33,850 nucleotides of DNA from Melioribacteraceae bacterium (GCA_022181065.1 BQMY01000106.1:1-33850), one strand, 5' to 3'. Shown: positions 1 to 8,354, counted from the stretch's first letter. The notes: a model not told the origin generated them from the letters alone. Program-made: numbers and translations.

Positions 1-120
1 AAAACCAGAGCCATTACAAAAAACGGTTTTAACCGTTTATAGGAAATACAAAACCGTTAAAACGGTTCGTTTGGTCGGGATATTCTTTGTGTTCCCTCAC
101 GGTTGAAACCGTGGGTTAAT
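1..120. repeat. REPIN/MITE-like element, copy A (cut by window edge)
   Basis: This segment matches 1802-1920 at about 91% (10 substitutions and one indel over 120 columns by eye). It contains three short inverted repeats: arms 21-28/31-38, 52-58/61-67, and 98-104/107-113. It ends in CGTGGGTTAA, as the full copy does. The outer left hairpin seen in copy B (1774-1800) would lie before base 1, so this copy is probably complete in the genome but truncated here. Confidence 0.8.
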
Positions 121-224
121 TGATGTGAGAGTTGCCCGGTTTGAACATTCCAATAATCAGTAACGAATAAATCTCCACCATTCCCAAGGCTGGTAAACTT
201 CACAAACATGACATTCTATATTTT

Positions 225-261
225 GGTTGATGTCCTTCGAGCGCCTCAGGAACCACCAACC
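225..261. repeat. 37-bp palindromic (REP-like) repeat, copy 1
   Basis: The unit starts GGTTGATGTCC and ends CACCAACC. The outer arms pair with one mismatch, and the inner TCCT/AGGA and GAG/CTC arms also pair, so it folds as one long hairpin. It matches 386-422 at 33 of 37 positions in the same orientation. Confidence 0.75.
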
Positions 262-286
262 GAAGCACCGGAACCAGAAAAGAAGA

Positions 287-310
287 GGTGTCTGAGCTTG
301 TCGAAGACCC
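287..310. repeat. small palindromic repeat of the CTGAGC..GTCGAAG type
   Basis: The segment reads GGTGTCTGAGCTTGTCGAAG followed by ACCC. It resembles the dispersed hairpin family with a GAGC..GTCGA core that is frequent in intergenic DNA of many bacteria. A related but shorter palindrome lies at 2114-2141. The pairing here is imperfect (GTCT/AGAC arms). Confidence 0.45.
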
Positions 311-385
311 GTATGTGGGGAATCGATGACATTTTTATATGCCCGCAATGCGTTGTAAGAGATTACTCTGTGAACTCATATCAAT

Positions 386-422
386 GGTTGGTGTCCTTCG
401 AGCAACTCAGGAGCCACCAACC
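386..422. repeat. 37-bp palindromic (REP-like) repeat, copy 2
   Basis: Perfect 8-bp terminal arms GGTTGGTG/CACCAACC enclose inner TCCT/AGGA and GAG/CTC pairs around a CAA loop, giving a near-complete hairpin. It differs from copy 1 at four positions, and the change in the outer left arm (A in copy 1, G here) decides whether pairing is perfect. It lies 43 bp past the stop codon of the minus-strand hydrolase gene and could affect its 3' end. Confidence 0.8.
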
Positions 423-465
423 TAAGTTCAGGAATCTGACCCCGGAATGGCACAAGCAAGAGTTA

Positions 466-1566
466 TCATTCACCAAGTATTATACTTGCTATGCCATTAG
501 CGATCTGGTTCGGTCGTTCTACCCAGTTTAACGCTCCATTTGTGAGGAGTATTACAGTCACGTTTTCGTCTGAATTGTCATTCCAGTAGTGTCGGATTGC
601 GGAAATACCCGCGCCGCCATGCCCGACAATACGCAAACCACCATCGAGCTTATACGATTCCCAGCCTAACCCGAAATTGCCATACTCGCCATTGTTGAGT
701 TTTACTGGTTCCCAAATCTTCGAAAGCTGTTCTCTACTTAAAATTTGTTCATCGAAAACCAGCTGAATCCACTTTACCAAATCCTCCATACTAATATTTA
801 ATCCGGCACCTGCGTACATGGGTGAGGAGTAGTTGAGAGGGAACATCTGTAATTTACCTTCAACATTCTGGTAGCACGTAACTCGTTTGGGTATTACTGC
901 TTTAAAACCACCATAAATTGCAGATGTTAATCCAAATTTATCAAAAAAATGCTCATGCATGCAGGATTCAAAATCTTGCTCTGCAAGTTGTTCCATTATC
1001 ATACGCACTAGTAAAAATCCGGTGGCGTTATATTTCGATTCTGTTCCCGGTTTCGAGCTGAATGGTTTATCTTTTAGCGATTCTATTACAAATTGTTCGC
1101 TTTCGGGCGCGAGATATATCCCGCAATCTATCTGGTCTGGTATTCCGGAAGTGTGTGATAACAGTTGTCTTAATGTCAATGCTCGCCACGTATCCGGTAA
1201 ATCTTTTCTATCGGGTAGAAATTGACCAACTGTTTCTTCCACGTTTCTGTTCTGAATAGCAAGAAGTTTATGCAAAGCCACAGAGCTGAAAAGTTTGGAA
1301 ATACTCGCAACCGGGAATACTTTATCAATTGTCATCGGAACAGCAAGTTGTTTACTCGCTACCCCGAAAGAGTTCTGATGAACAAGCTCGTTATCCACAA
1401 GTATTGCGTAATTGAGTCCGACAATCTGGAGGCTATCAATCATGGTTTGAACATAGGTATCGGTTTGTTTGAATCTATTGTTATCGATCTTAGTAGAGTT
1501 ATTCTGTGCTAGTGTGATTGTAAATAGCAACATAAGTAGTGATAAGAGGTATTTAAGATTTTTCAT
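466..1566 (-). CDS. secreted serine hydrolase, beta-lactamase/PBP-like family (PF00144)
   Basis: A 366-residue protein with an N-terminal signal peptide (about residues 1-20, a hydrophobic LLSLLMLLFTITLA core), so it acts outside the cytoplasm. The SxxK nucleophile motif is S88-I-S-K91 and the third motif is H316-G-G. The middle motif is Y179-N-A, so the usual third-position Asn of YxN is Ala although the catalytic Tyr is kept. Members of this family (esterase EstB-like, D-aminopeptidase-like and alkaline D-peptidase-like enzymes) use an acyl-serine mechanism on peptides or esters; the substrate cannot be read here. The length is normal for the family. The gene is alone, flanked by repeats on both sides and has no strong RBS. 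It should not be read as an antibiotic-resistance enzyme without evidence. Confidence 0.85.
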   Translation of the reverse strand: MKNLKYLLSLLMLLFTITLAQNNSTKIDNNRFKQTDTYVQTMIDSLQIVGLNYAILVDNELVHQNSFGVASKQLAVPMTIDKVFPVASISKLFSSVALHKLLAIQNRNVEETVGQFLPDRKDLPDTWRALTLRQLLSHTSGIPDQIDCGIYLAPESEQFVIESLKDKPFSSKPGTESKYNATGFLLVRMIMEQLAEQDFESCMHEHFFDKFGLTSAIYGGFKAVIPKRVTCYQNVEGKLQMFPLNYSSPMYAGAGLNISMEDLVKWIQLVFDEQILSREQLSKIWEPVKLNNGEYGNFGLGWESYKLDGGLRIVGHGGAGISAIRHYWNDNSDENVTVILLTNGALNWVERPNQIANGIASIILGE

Positions 1567-1773
1567 CTGATTAAGTTTTTGAATGATTTAAAGGTCATTA
1601 GACGACACCAGGTGCGATTTGGTTTCGTTATAATGTTGAACGATTATTTTAAGAATAGATTTTCACCGCACCAGGCGCATTCGCGGAAATAACAATTGAG
1701 TATTTTAGTTTCTTCTCTCCTTGATAGCTTGCCTGTTCTGGAGGTCAAAGTGAGGTAGTGTTTTTCCGGAACG

Positions 1774-1919
1774 TTAACCCACGTCTTCAGTCGTGGGTGT
1801 AAAAACCAGAGCCTTTACAAAGAAAGGTTTTAACCGGTTATAGAAAACACAAAACCGTTAAAACGGTTCGTTTGGTTGGGGTATTCTCTATGTTCCCCAC
1901 GGTTGAAACCGTGGGTTAA
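1774..1919. repeat. REPIN/MITE-like element, copy B (complete, 146 bp)
   Basis: The ends are perfect 10-bp inverted repeats, TTAACCCACG (1774-1783) and CGTGGGTTAA (1910-1919). Each end is itself a hairpin of the form TTAACCCACG-N8-CGTGGG, with TTCA in the middle of the loop when both are read inward, so two REP-like hairpins face each other. The interior holds an imperfect AAGGTTTTAACCGGTT stem and an AACCGTT/AACGGTT stem. There is no open reading frame. I do not see a clear target-site duplication (left flank ends ggaacg, right flank begins tgggg). Such elements are usually moved by a transposase encoded elsewhere (RAYT/Y1 type); none is in this window. Confidence 0.8.
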
Positions 1920-2037
1920 TGGGGCGAGCGAGTCAGGTTCAGGGCTTGGCAATTGAGGACGGTGAGGCTCTCGTTTGTCCCGCCAGCGGGGAACACCCGG
2001 CAACAGAAGTATTTTTCACATAGACGAGCCTTTCGGG

Positions 2038-2052
2038 GGTGGGGTCTGATTA
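2038..2052. repeat. 15-nt word GGTGGGGTCTGATTA shared with 8355-8369
   Basis: The identical 15 bases occur at 8355-8369, also intergenic and in the same orientation. A reverse-complement relative, GGGGTCAGATTC, lies at about 432-443. It may be the end of a short dispersed element, but its boundaries are not clear. Confidence 0.4.
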
Positions 2053-2080
2053 TTGTATCTCGACAATACTGCAATTCTGG

Positions 2081-2100
2081 ATTCCCGCTTTCGCGGGAAT
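2081..2100. repeat. perfect 8-bp-arm hairpin (ATTCCCGC-TTTC-GCGGGAAT)
   Basis: Arms 2081-2088 and 2093-2100 pair perfectly around a TTTC loop. This TTCCCGC..GCGGGAA palindrome followed by GACA is a common small dispersed intergenic repeat in bacteria. A looser relative is at 30307-30334. Confidence 0.7.
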
Positions 2101-2113
2101 GACAATAATCGGC

Positions 2114-2141
2114 TCTTCGACGGTTGCTGAGCCTGCCGAAG
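2114..2141. repeat. CTTCG..CGAAG palindrome
   Basis: CTTCG (2114-2118) pairs with CGAAG (2137-2141) around a GCTGAGCC core. The core and arms resemble the palindrome at 287-310, so both may belong to one dispersed family. Confidence 0.45.
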
Positions 2142-2181
2142 TAAAGGGGTCTGGTTTACTCAGCACTAACTACTACCCCAC

Positions 2182-2214
2182 AAAAAACCCCCGACACGTA
2201 TAGCATCGAGGGTT
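2182..2214 (-). terminator. Rho-independent terminator of the pyruvate dehydrogenase operon
   Basis: Read on the minus strand, AACCCTCGA pairs with TCGGGGGTT (one G-T wobble) across an 11-nt loop and runs into a TTTTT tract. The plus-strand arms are 2186-2194 and 2206-2214. It lies 41 bp past the lpd stop codon, where the operon should end. Confidence 0.75.
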
Positions 2215-2223
2215 ATTGACAAA

Positions 2224-2251
2224 AGACTTTCGACTAGCGACTTAAGACTAA
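2224..2251. repeat. degenerate four-unit heptamer array (xGACTxx)
   Basis: Four consecutive heptamers, AGACTTT, CGACTAG, CGACTTA and AGACTAA, share GACT at positions 2-5. They look like a decayed version of the perfect CGACTAT array at 26219-26288 in the same orientation. Both arrays sit at the 3' end of a minus-strand gene; here the array is 4 bp past the lpd stop. Confidence 0.55.
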
Positions 2252-2255
2252 TTCC

Positions 2256-3674
2256 CTATTTCCTTTTGGGTCTGTATATGTGGACGCTTTCACCGAAGTA
2301 TGTTTCAGCTGCTTCCATCACAGTTTCGGAAAGGGTAGGATGCGGATGTATTGTCAGGGCAACATCACGTGCAAGGGCTGCCATTTCAACTGCCAATGCG
2401 CCTTCCGCGATCATATCGCCTGCGCCAACCCCAACCATTCCCATACCGAGTACTCTGTCGGTTTCGGGATCGATTATCAGCTTGGTGAGACCGTCATTTC
2501 TATCGAGTGTTGTAGCGCGACCGCTGGCTCCCCACGGGAATTTTGCAATTTCAACGCTGATGCCTCTATCTTTGGCTTCAGTTTCTGTCAAACCTGCCCA
2601 TGCGAGTTCGGGATCGGTGAATACGACAGCCGGAATTGCCGCGGGTTCAAACGCCACTTTATGACCAAGAATCGCTTCAACGGCTACTTTACCTTCTGCT
2701 GATGCTTTGTGAGCCAACATCGGGTTACCGACTATATCCCCGATTGCGTAAATATTAGGGTCTGCGGTTTGCAATTTTTCATTTACTTCAACAAAACCGC
2801 GATCAGTAACACCAACTTTAGTGTTTTCGAGACCAAGTCCTTTTGTAACAGGCTTGCGTCCGATTGATACAAGCACACGATCAAATTTTTGAACTTTTTC
2901 TTTAACCTTGTCGCCTTCAAAAGTTACCTGGATATGGTCACGCTTGTCTTCCATCGAAACAACTTTGGTATTGAGGTAAACATTTTCCATCTTCTCTTTG
3001 ATGCTGCGTTCAAGTACACGTACCATATCGCGGTCAGCACCGGGAAGTAATCCGTCCATCATTTCCACAACGGTAACTTTACTTCCGATAGCGGCGTAAA
3101 CTGAACCAAGTTCCAGACCAATATATCCGCCACCAACTACGAGCATTTTTTCAGGAATGTCCGGTAGTTCAAGCGCACCGGTAGAATCCATCAATCTGTC
3201 CGAATTGATATTCAATCCCGGGATTGTTGCCGGTACAGAACCGGTAGCAAGAATAGCGTGTTTGAATTTAATTTCATCCTTGGTACCATCTGCTTTATCA
3301 ACATAGACAGTGTTAGAATTAACAAAGGTTGCCGTTCCCTGAATGTAGTTGATTTTGCGTTGTTTTGAAAGTTGACCCAAACCGCCAACCTGCTTTTTCA
3401 CAACGTTATCTTTAAACTCGCGAAGTTTATCCAAATCTATTTCGGGTTTGCAGAAAGTTACCCCCCATTTGGTGGCTTCTTCGGCTTCACGCAATAGTTT
3501 GGCTATGTGCAACAAAGCTTTTGAGGGAATACATCCTCTGTAAAGGCAAACACCGCCGGGGTTTTCCTCCTTGTTAACAAGAGTAACCTGCATTCCTTTA
3601 TCGGCGGCAAAAAAAGCGGCAGCGTATCCACCCGGACCGCCGCCAATAACCAATAATTCTGTAGTGTTAGACAT
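2256..3674 (-). CDS. lpd: dihydrolipoamide dehydrogenase (E3)
   Basis: This FAD enzyme reoxidises dihydrolipoyl groups with NAD+ and is the E3 part of the cytoplasmic pyruvate dehydrogenase complex. The 472 residues match the family length. The FAD-binding GGGPGGY is at residues 11-17, the redox disulfide is C43-LYRG-C48, the NAD-binding [10 protein letters not shown] lies mid-protein, the second FAD motif is in YAIGDIVG, and the catalytic His-Glu pair is in HPHPTLSE (H445, E450). It is the third gene of the aceE-aceF-lpd operon, 29 bp after aceF. An upstream GGAG on the minus strand supports the ATG at 3674. The gene could also serve 2-oxoglutarate dehydrogenase or glycine cleavage, but its position ties it to pyruvate dehydrogenase. 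Confidence 0.96.
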   Translation of the reverse strand: MSNTTELLVIGGGPGGYAAAFFAADKGMQVTLVNKEENPGGVCLYRGCIPSKALLHIAKLLREAEEATKWGVTFCKPEIDLDKLREFKDNVVKKQVGGLGQLSKQRKINYIQGTATFVNSNTVYVDKADGTKDEIKFKHAILATGSVPATIPGLNINSDRLMDSTGALELPDIPEKMLVVGGGYIGLELGSVYAAIGSKVTVVEMMDGLLPGADRDMVRVLERSIKEKMENVYLNTKVVSMEDKRDHIQVTFEGDKVKEKVQKFDRVLVSIGRKPVTKGLGLENTKVGVTDRGFVEVNEKLQTADPNIYAIGDIVGNPMLAHKASAEGKVAVEAILGHKVAFEPAAIPAVVFTDPELAWAGLTETEAKDRGISVEIAKFPWGASGRATTLDRNDGLTKLIIDPETDRVLGMGMVGVGAGDMIAEGALAVEMAALARDVALTIHPHPTLSETVMEAAETYFGESVHIYRPKRK

Positions 3675-3703
3675 TTTATCTCCAAATTTTTAGACTATCA
3701 CAT

Positions 3704-5398
3704 TTACCCTTCAAGTGAAAGGATGAACGGATTTTCAAGAGCTTCCGATACCCATCTGATAAATCTCGCGGCATCGGCGCCGTCAATAATTCTGTGATCA
3801 TATGATAGTGACAAAGGCAGCATCAGGCGAGGCTGGAATTCGCCATCAATCCATACCGGTTCAAAACCACCGCGGGAAACGCCAAGTATCGCAACTTCCG
3901 GTGCATTGACAATTGGAGTAAATGATGTCCCACCAATTCCACCAAGATTGCTAATGCTAAAGTTCCCACCCTGCATATCATCAATAGTGAGTTTTTTATC
4001 GCGCGCTTTAGCTGATATTTCACTCAACTCAACGGCAAGCTCAATGATATTTTTCTTGTCCACTTCCTTGATCACCGGAACTAACAGTCCACGATCAGTA
4101 TCAACAGCCAGACCAATATTGATATATTTTTTGTAGATAACTTCTTTTTTATCCATATCGATGCTGGAGTTAAACTGCGGGAATTTTTTCAAGGCGCCAG
4201 CGATAACTTTTAGCAGAATAGCGGTTACTGTAAGTTTTCCACCTGCTGCTTCAGCTTTTTTACCGAATGCCTTGCGCATTTTTTCAAGTTCAGTGATATC
4301 CGCTTTGTCAAACTGGGTAACGTGAGGGATTGTTGCCCACGCGTATGACAAATGTTCGGCTGTTTTTTTACGGACGTTGCTCATCGGTTGAACGTCGATA
4401 TCACCCCATTTTGTGAAATCGGGCAGTTGTTCTTTTTTAATCCCGATTGGAGTTCCGGCAGAAACGCCACCTTTTCGGATACTTTCATTAAGGTTTTTGG
4501 CGTAACGTTTTACATCATTGATATTTATTCTTCCACCAGGTCCGCTACCGGATACCTCGTTTATATCAATACCAATTTCTCTTGCGAATCTTCTTACCGA
4601 AGGAGCTGCCGGAGCTATTTTTTTCGGCATATCGCTTCTGTGGGGAATGTTTGGTCTTGCAGGATCAACCGGTGGTTCACCCGCACGCTGATTTTCCGAG
4701 CGAGGCGAAGGTGAAGTTTTTGGAGTTTCCGGTTTTTTCGGAGCTTCTTCTTTTGCGGGTGCCGGTTTCTCTTCTTCAGTTTTTGGTGCGGGAGCTGAAC
4801 CGCTGCCGTCAACAACTATAAGAACGTCACCAACTTTAGCGCTTTCACCTTCCTTTACTTTAACTTCCTTTACAGTTCCTTCAACTTCGGAAGGTACCTC
4901 AACAGAAGCCTTGTCGGTTTCAATTTCAACAACGCCCTGGTCAAGTTTAATTTCGTCACCAACACTAACCAAAATGCGTGTAATGTCAGCAGACTCAATA
5001 TTCTCACCGAGTTCCGGCAATCTGAACTCAACCAGACCACTGCTTTTTGGCTGCGGTTTAGCTTCTGTTTTAACCGGTTCGGCTTCAACCTTCTTATCTT
5101 CAGTTTTTGCTGCCGGTTTTGATTTTTCTTTTTTCTCTTCTTTAGCGGGAGCACTTGAACCTTCACTCTCAACCGTGATAAGCACAGACCCAACAGCTAC
5201 ATTTTCACCCTCTTTTACCTTCACTTCCTTAACAGTTCCGGCAACTTCGGAGGGGACTTCAACCGATGCTTTATCGGTTTCAATCTCTACGACCGGCTGA
5301 TCAAGTTCAATTGTGTCACCTACTTTCACGAGCACATTTGTAACATCAGCCGATTCTATATTTTCACCCAATTCGGGCAGTTTGAATTCTTTTAACAT
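3704..5398 (-). CDS. aceF: pyruvate dehydrogenase E2, dihydrolipoyl acetyltransferase (two lipoyl domains)
   Basis: This is the core of the pyruvate dehydrogenase complex: it moves acetyl groups from E1 through lipoyl arms to CoA. In order it has lipoyl domain 1 (about 1-78, lipoyl Lys K43 in ETDKASVEV), an Ala/Lys/Glu/Pro-rich linker, lipoyl domain 2 (about 121-198, K163 in the same motif), a second linker, a peripheral subunit-binding domain (about 263-301), and the catalytic acyltransferase domain with H535-RII-D539-G near the C-terminus. The two lipoyl domains are very similar in sequence, suggesting duplication within the gene. It lies 31 bp after aceE. The 564-residue length fits a two-lipoyl E2. 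The partner genes make acetyl rather than succinyl or branched acyl transfer the best call. Confidence 0.95.
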   Translation of the reverse strand: MLKEFKLPELGENIESADVTNVLVKVGDTIELDQPVVEIETDKASVEVPSEVAGTVKEVKVKEGENVAVGSVLITVESEGSSAPAKEEKKEKSKPAAKTEDKKVEAEPVKTEAKPQPKSSGLVEFRLPELGENIESADITRILVSVGDEIKLDQGVVEIETDKASVEVPSEVEGTVKEVKVKEGESAKVGDVLIVVDGSGSAPAPKTEEEKPAPAKEEAPKKPETPKTSPSPRSENQRAGEPPVDPARPNIPHRSDMPKKIAPAAPSVRRFAREIGIDINEVSGSGPGGRININDVKRYAKNLNESIRKGGVSAGTPIGIKKEQLPDFTKWGDIDVQPMSNVRKKTAEHLSYAWATIPHVTQFDKADITELEKMRKAFGKKAEAAGGKLTVTAILLKVIAGALKKFPQFNSSIDMDKKEVIYKKYINIGLAVDTDRGLLVPVIKEVDKKNIIELAVELSEISAKARDKKLTIDDMQGGNFSISNLGGIGGTSFTPIVNAPEVAILGVSRGGFEPVWIDGEFQPRLMLPLSLSYDHRIIDGADAARFIRWVSEALENPFILSLEG

Positions 5399-5429
5399 TT
5401 TAATCCCGATATTATTTTACATTTTCAAA

Positions 5430-8105
5430 TTATGATACAAGTGGATTCAGTTTGTCAGGGTTGATACCCAGATCGTTTTTAGCATCGGCTAATGCTTTTT
5501 TATCCAGCTTGCCGTCTTTGTATAACGCATGCAAAGTAGCGTAAACAATGTGTTTGGCATCTACTTCAAAGAAATCTCTCAACGCTGTTCTTCCTTCACT
5601 ACGTCCGAAACCGTATGTTCCGAGCGAAGTAAGGGGACCGGGTAACCATTTCCCGATTGCGTCTTTAGAAATTTGTAAATAATCTGAAGCGGCAACGAAC
5701 ACACCTTTTTCACCTTCGGTAACTTCAGTTACATAAGGCACCTTTGCTTCTTTTTCAGGATTAAACATGTTATATCTGTCTGCTTCCATTCCATCGCGGT
5801 GCAAGTTTTTGTAACTTGTAACGCTCCAGATATCAGCAGTAACTTTATAATCTTTCTCAAGTATTTCCTGAGCCTTAATTACTTCGTTCATTATTGTACC
5901 ACTACCCAGCAGATGAGCTTTGGCTTTAGTTTTTTTCGTGGATTTTCTGAATTTGTAAAGACCTTTTTTAATGCCTTCCTCAACACCTTTTGGCATTTCC
6001 GGCTGAGAGTAATTTTCGTTCATCACAGTAATGTAGTAGAATATATCTTCCTGCTTTTCGTACATTCTGTAGATACCATCTCTTACTATCACAGCAAGTT
6101 CGTACGCGAACGCGGGGTCGTAACTCATAAGGTTAGGAATAGCGTAAGAGAGGTGGTGACTCTGACCATCCTGATGCTGTAATCCTTCACCGGCAAGTGT
6201 TGTTCTGCCCGCTGTACCACCAACAAGGAAGCCTTTACAGCGCATATCAGCTGCTGCCCAGGCGAGGTCGCCAATTCTCTGGAAACCAAACATAGAATAG
6301 AAGATAAAGAACGGAATCATATTCAGTCCGTAGTTGGCATAAGCTGTACCGGCGGCAATAAATGATGACATTGAGCCCGCTTCGGTGATACCTTCTTCGA
6401 GGATCTGACCATCTTTAGCTTCTTTATAATACAGGAGTGAATCGCGGTCAACCGGTTCGTAAAGCTGTCCGGCATGTGAGTATATACCAATCTGGCGGAA
6501 TAACGCTTCCATACCAAATGTTCTGGCTTCATCCGGGACAATTGGAACGATAAGTTTACCCATTTCCTTGTCTTTCAACAGCTTGGTAAGAATTCTCACA
6601 ATTACCATAGTTGTCGAAACTTCACGATCTCCTGTACCGGTGTAAAATTCTTTGAATAATTCTTCGGAAGGAGTTTTAATTGACTGATTTTTAACAACTC
6701 TTTTCGGAACATATCCGCCGAGTGATTGTCTTCTGTCTTTCAAATACCTGATTTCAGCGCTATCTTCTGAAGGGCGGTAGAATGGCGCTTTTGCCACATC
6801 TTCATCAGAGATTGGAATACCAAATCGAGTTCTGAAGTGTTTAAGTTCTTCTTCGTTAAGTTTTTTCTGCTGGTGCGTAATATTTTTACCTTCACCGGCT
6901 TCACCAAGACCGTAACCTTTTACAGTTTTAGCGAGAATAACGGTTGGTGCTCCTTTGTGATTTACAGCTGCGTGATAGGCCGCGTAAACTTTCTCGGGAT
7001 CGTGCCCGCCACGTTTCATTTTTTCTATTTGTTCATCGGTGTATTTTTCAACAAGTTTTTCAAGTTCAGGGTATTTGCCGAAAAATTGTTTGCGACTATA
7101 TGCACCACCTTCAACAATATATTTCTGCGATTCACCATCGATGATTTCGTTCATTCTGCGCTGAAGCAATCCTAGTTGGTCATCCTCCAGGAGAGTATCC
7201 CATTCGCTGCCCCAGATAACTTTAATTACGTTCCAGCCGGCACCTTTGAAGAATCTTTCAAGTTCCTGAATGATGTTTCCGTTACCGCGCACAGGTCCGT
7301 CAAGACGCTGCAGGTTACAGTTGATAACAAAAATAAGGTTATCGAGGTGTTCGCGACCAGCGAGTGAAATAGCGCCAAGTGATTCGGGTTCGTCTGTTTC
7401 GCCATCACCAAGGAACGCCCAAACTTTTGTATCGTCTTTCTGTTTTAATCCGCGATCTTCGAGGTAACGCATAAAACGCGCCTGATAGATTGCCTGAATA
7501 GGACCAAGACCCATAGAAACAGTAGGGAATTCCCAGAAATCGGGCATCAACCAGGGGTGAGGGTAAGATGATAATCCACCGCCTTCTTTAAGTTCACGTC
7601 TGAAGTTCTCAAGCTGTTTTACCGAAATTCTTCCTTCCATAAAGGCGCGGGCATAAATACCGGGAGCCGCGTGACCCTGGAAGAAAATTATATCACCGGA
7701 GTTTTTTCCGTCTTTACCTTTGAAGAAATGATTAAACGCAACTTCGTAGAGAGTCGCGGCAGAAGCGAATGTTGAGATATGTCCGCCGATACCGGGTTCT
7801 TCCCGATTAGCGCGAACAACCATCGCCATAGCGTTCCAGCGGATAATTGATTTGTTTCTTCTTTCAATTTCTCTCGCGCCGGGAAAAGCAGGTTGTTTGT
7901 GTTTGGGTATGGTGTTTATGTATGGAGTGTTCGCGGTGTAGGGGAGTTCAACACCAGCCTCGTGCGCATAGGTATCGAGGTCGTGGAGCAGCTGATGAAC
8001 CCTCTCGGGACCACCTTCCTGCAAAACATATTCCAACGACTCAATCCATTCTCTGGTTTCAACCTCATCCATATTATCGGGGGAGAAGTTTTTTAATTCA
8101 TCCAT
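5430..8105 (-). CDS. aceE: pyruvate dehydrogenase E1 component, homodimeric type
   Basis: This thiamine-diphosphate enzyme decarboxylates pyruvate and acetylates the E2 lipoyl arms. The 891 residues match the single-chain AceE family rather than the split alpha/beta E1. The ThDP/Mg motif is GDGE (residues 233-236) ending at N264 in NLQRLDG. The start is set at the ATG at 8105 because AAGGA (8113-8117 on the plus strand map) lies 7 nt before it; an in-frame TTG at 8129 would add eight residues but lacks that site. It is the first gene of aceE-aceF-lpd. About 275 bp upstream separate it from the sensor kinase gene on the same strand, enough for its own promoter (a TAACTTTG box is at 8211-8218). 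Confidence 0.96.
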   Translation of the reverse strand: MDELKNFSPDNMDEVETREWIESLEYVLQEGGPERVHQLLHDLDTYAHEAGVELPYTANTPYINTIPKHKQPAFPGAREIERRNKSIIRWNAMAMVVRANREEPGIGGHISTFASAATLYEVAFNHFFKGKDGKNSGDIIFFQGHAAPGIYARAFMEGRISVKQLENFRRELKEGGGLSSYPHPWLMPDFWEFPTVSMGLGPIQAIYQARFMRYLEDRGLKQKDDTKVWAFLGDGETDEPESLGAISLAGREHLDNLIFVINCNLQRLDGPVRGNGNIIQELERFFKGAGWNVIKVIWGSEWDTLLEDDQLGLLQRRMNEIIDGESQKYIVEGGAYSRKQFFGKYPELEKLVEKYTDEQIEKMKRGGHDPEKVYAAYHAAVNHKGAPTVILAKTVKGYGLGEAGEGKNITHQQKKLNEEELKHFRTRFGIPISDEDVAKAPFYRPSEDSAEIRYLKDRRQSLGGYVPKRVVKNQSIKTPSEELFKEFYTGTGDREVSTTMVIVRILTKLLKDKEMGKLIVPIVPDEARTFGMEALFRQIGIYSHAGQLYEPVDRDSLLYYKEAKDGQILEEGITEAGSMSSFIAAGTAYANYGLNMIPFFIFYSMFGFQRIGDLAWAAADMRCKGFLVGGTAGRTTLAGEGLQHQDGQSHHLSYAIPNLMSYDPAFAYELAVIVRDGIYRMYEKQEDIFYYITVMNENYSQPEMPKGVEEGIKKGLYKFRKSTKKTKAKAHLLGSGTIMNEVIKAQEILEKDYKVTADIWSVTSYKNLHRDGMEADRYNMFNPEKEAKVPYVTEVTEGEKGVFVAASDYLQISKDAIGKWLPGPLTSLGTYGFGRSEGRTALRDFFEVDAKHIVYATLHALYKDGKLDKKALADAKNDLGINPDKLNPLVS

Positions 8106-8112
8106 TTTGTAA

Positions 8113-8117
8113 TCCTT
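8113..8117 (-). promoter_or_regulatory. ribosome binding site that fixes the aceE start
   Basis: AAGGA on the minus strand, 7 nt before the ATG at 8105. It favours that ATG over the upstream in-frame TTG at 8129. Confidence 0.7.
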
Positions 8118-8210
8118 AAGTTTATTCAAATTTCATTTTCAGCATAAATTAAGATAAAGAGTAATATTTAAAATCCAATTTGGTAATTTACGAAATATCT
8201 TAAATCTTCT

Positions 8211-8218
8211 CAAAGTTA
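8211..8218 (-). promoter_or_regulatory. possible promoter -7 box (TAACTTTG) for aceE
   Basis: Minus-strand TAACTTTG fits the Bacteroidota -7 consensus TAnnTTTG and lies about 105 bp before the aceE ATG. I find no convincing -33 TTG at the usual distance, so support is weak. Confidence 0.25.
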
Positions 8219-8354
8219 TTGATATTAACTAATAATTATGCATTCACGCAAAGTATTCTGTAACACCGAACAATATTATGATAACGGTATGAGGCAGGTT
8301 AAAGTTTCTGATCAAATAAGTTTGGGGAATAAGGATCAACAAGGAAAAGTATGA

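Larger units (their letters stand above)
1..465. other. repeat-rich non-coding stretch at left edge
   Basis: No credible gene is seen between the window start and the hydrolase gene at 466. The stretch holds a truncated REPIN/MITE-like element (1-120), two 37-bp hairpin repeats (225-261 and 386-422) and a smaller palindrome (287-310). An open frame on the plus strand (208-531) only translates these repeats and overlaps the real gene in antisense, so it is not called. Confidence 0.7.
1567..2255. other. intergenic region rich in mobile-type palindromes
   Basis: No gene is seen in these roughly 690 bases. The segment holds a complete REPIN/MITE-like element (1774-1919), a GGGGTCTGATTA-containing word shared with 8355-8369, a TATTGT/ACAATA inverted repeat near 2051-2068, an 8-bp-arm hairpin (2081-2100), a CTTCG/CGAAG palindrome (2114-2141), the terminator of the pyruvate dehydrogenase operon (2182-2214) and a degenerate heptamer array (2224-2251). 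Bases 1567-1770 show nothing I recognise beyond two CACCAGG(T/C)GC-like words. Confidence 0.7.

Noticed and set aside
208-531. 107-residue open frame on the plus strand
   Set aside because: It translates the hairpin repeats and then runs antisense into the serine hydrolase gene. No family resemblance or RBS.
466-1566. Antibiotic-resistance beta-lactamase
   Set aside because: The SxxK/HGG pattern is shared by many esterases and peptidases, the YxN motif is altered, and nothing nearby suggests a resistance context.
8106-8129. Longer AceE start at TTG 8129
   Set aside because: The AAGGA site fits the ATG at 8105 and would fall inside the longer reading frame.
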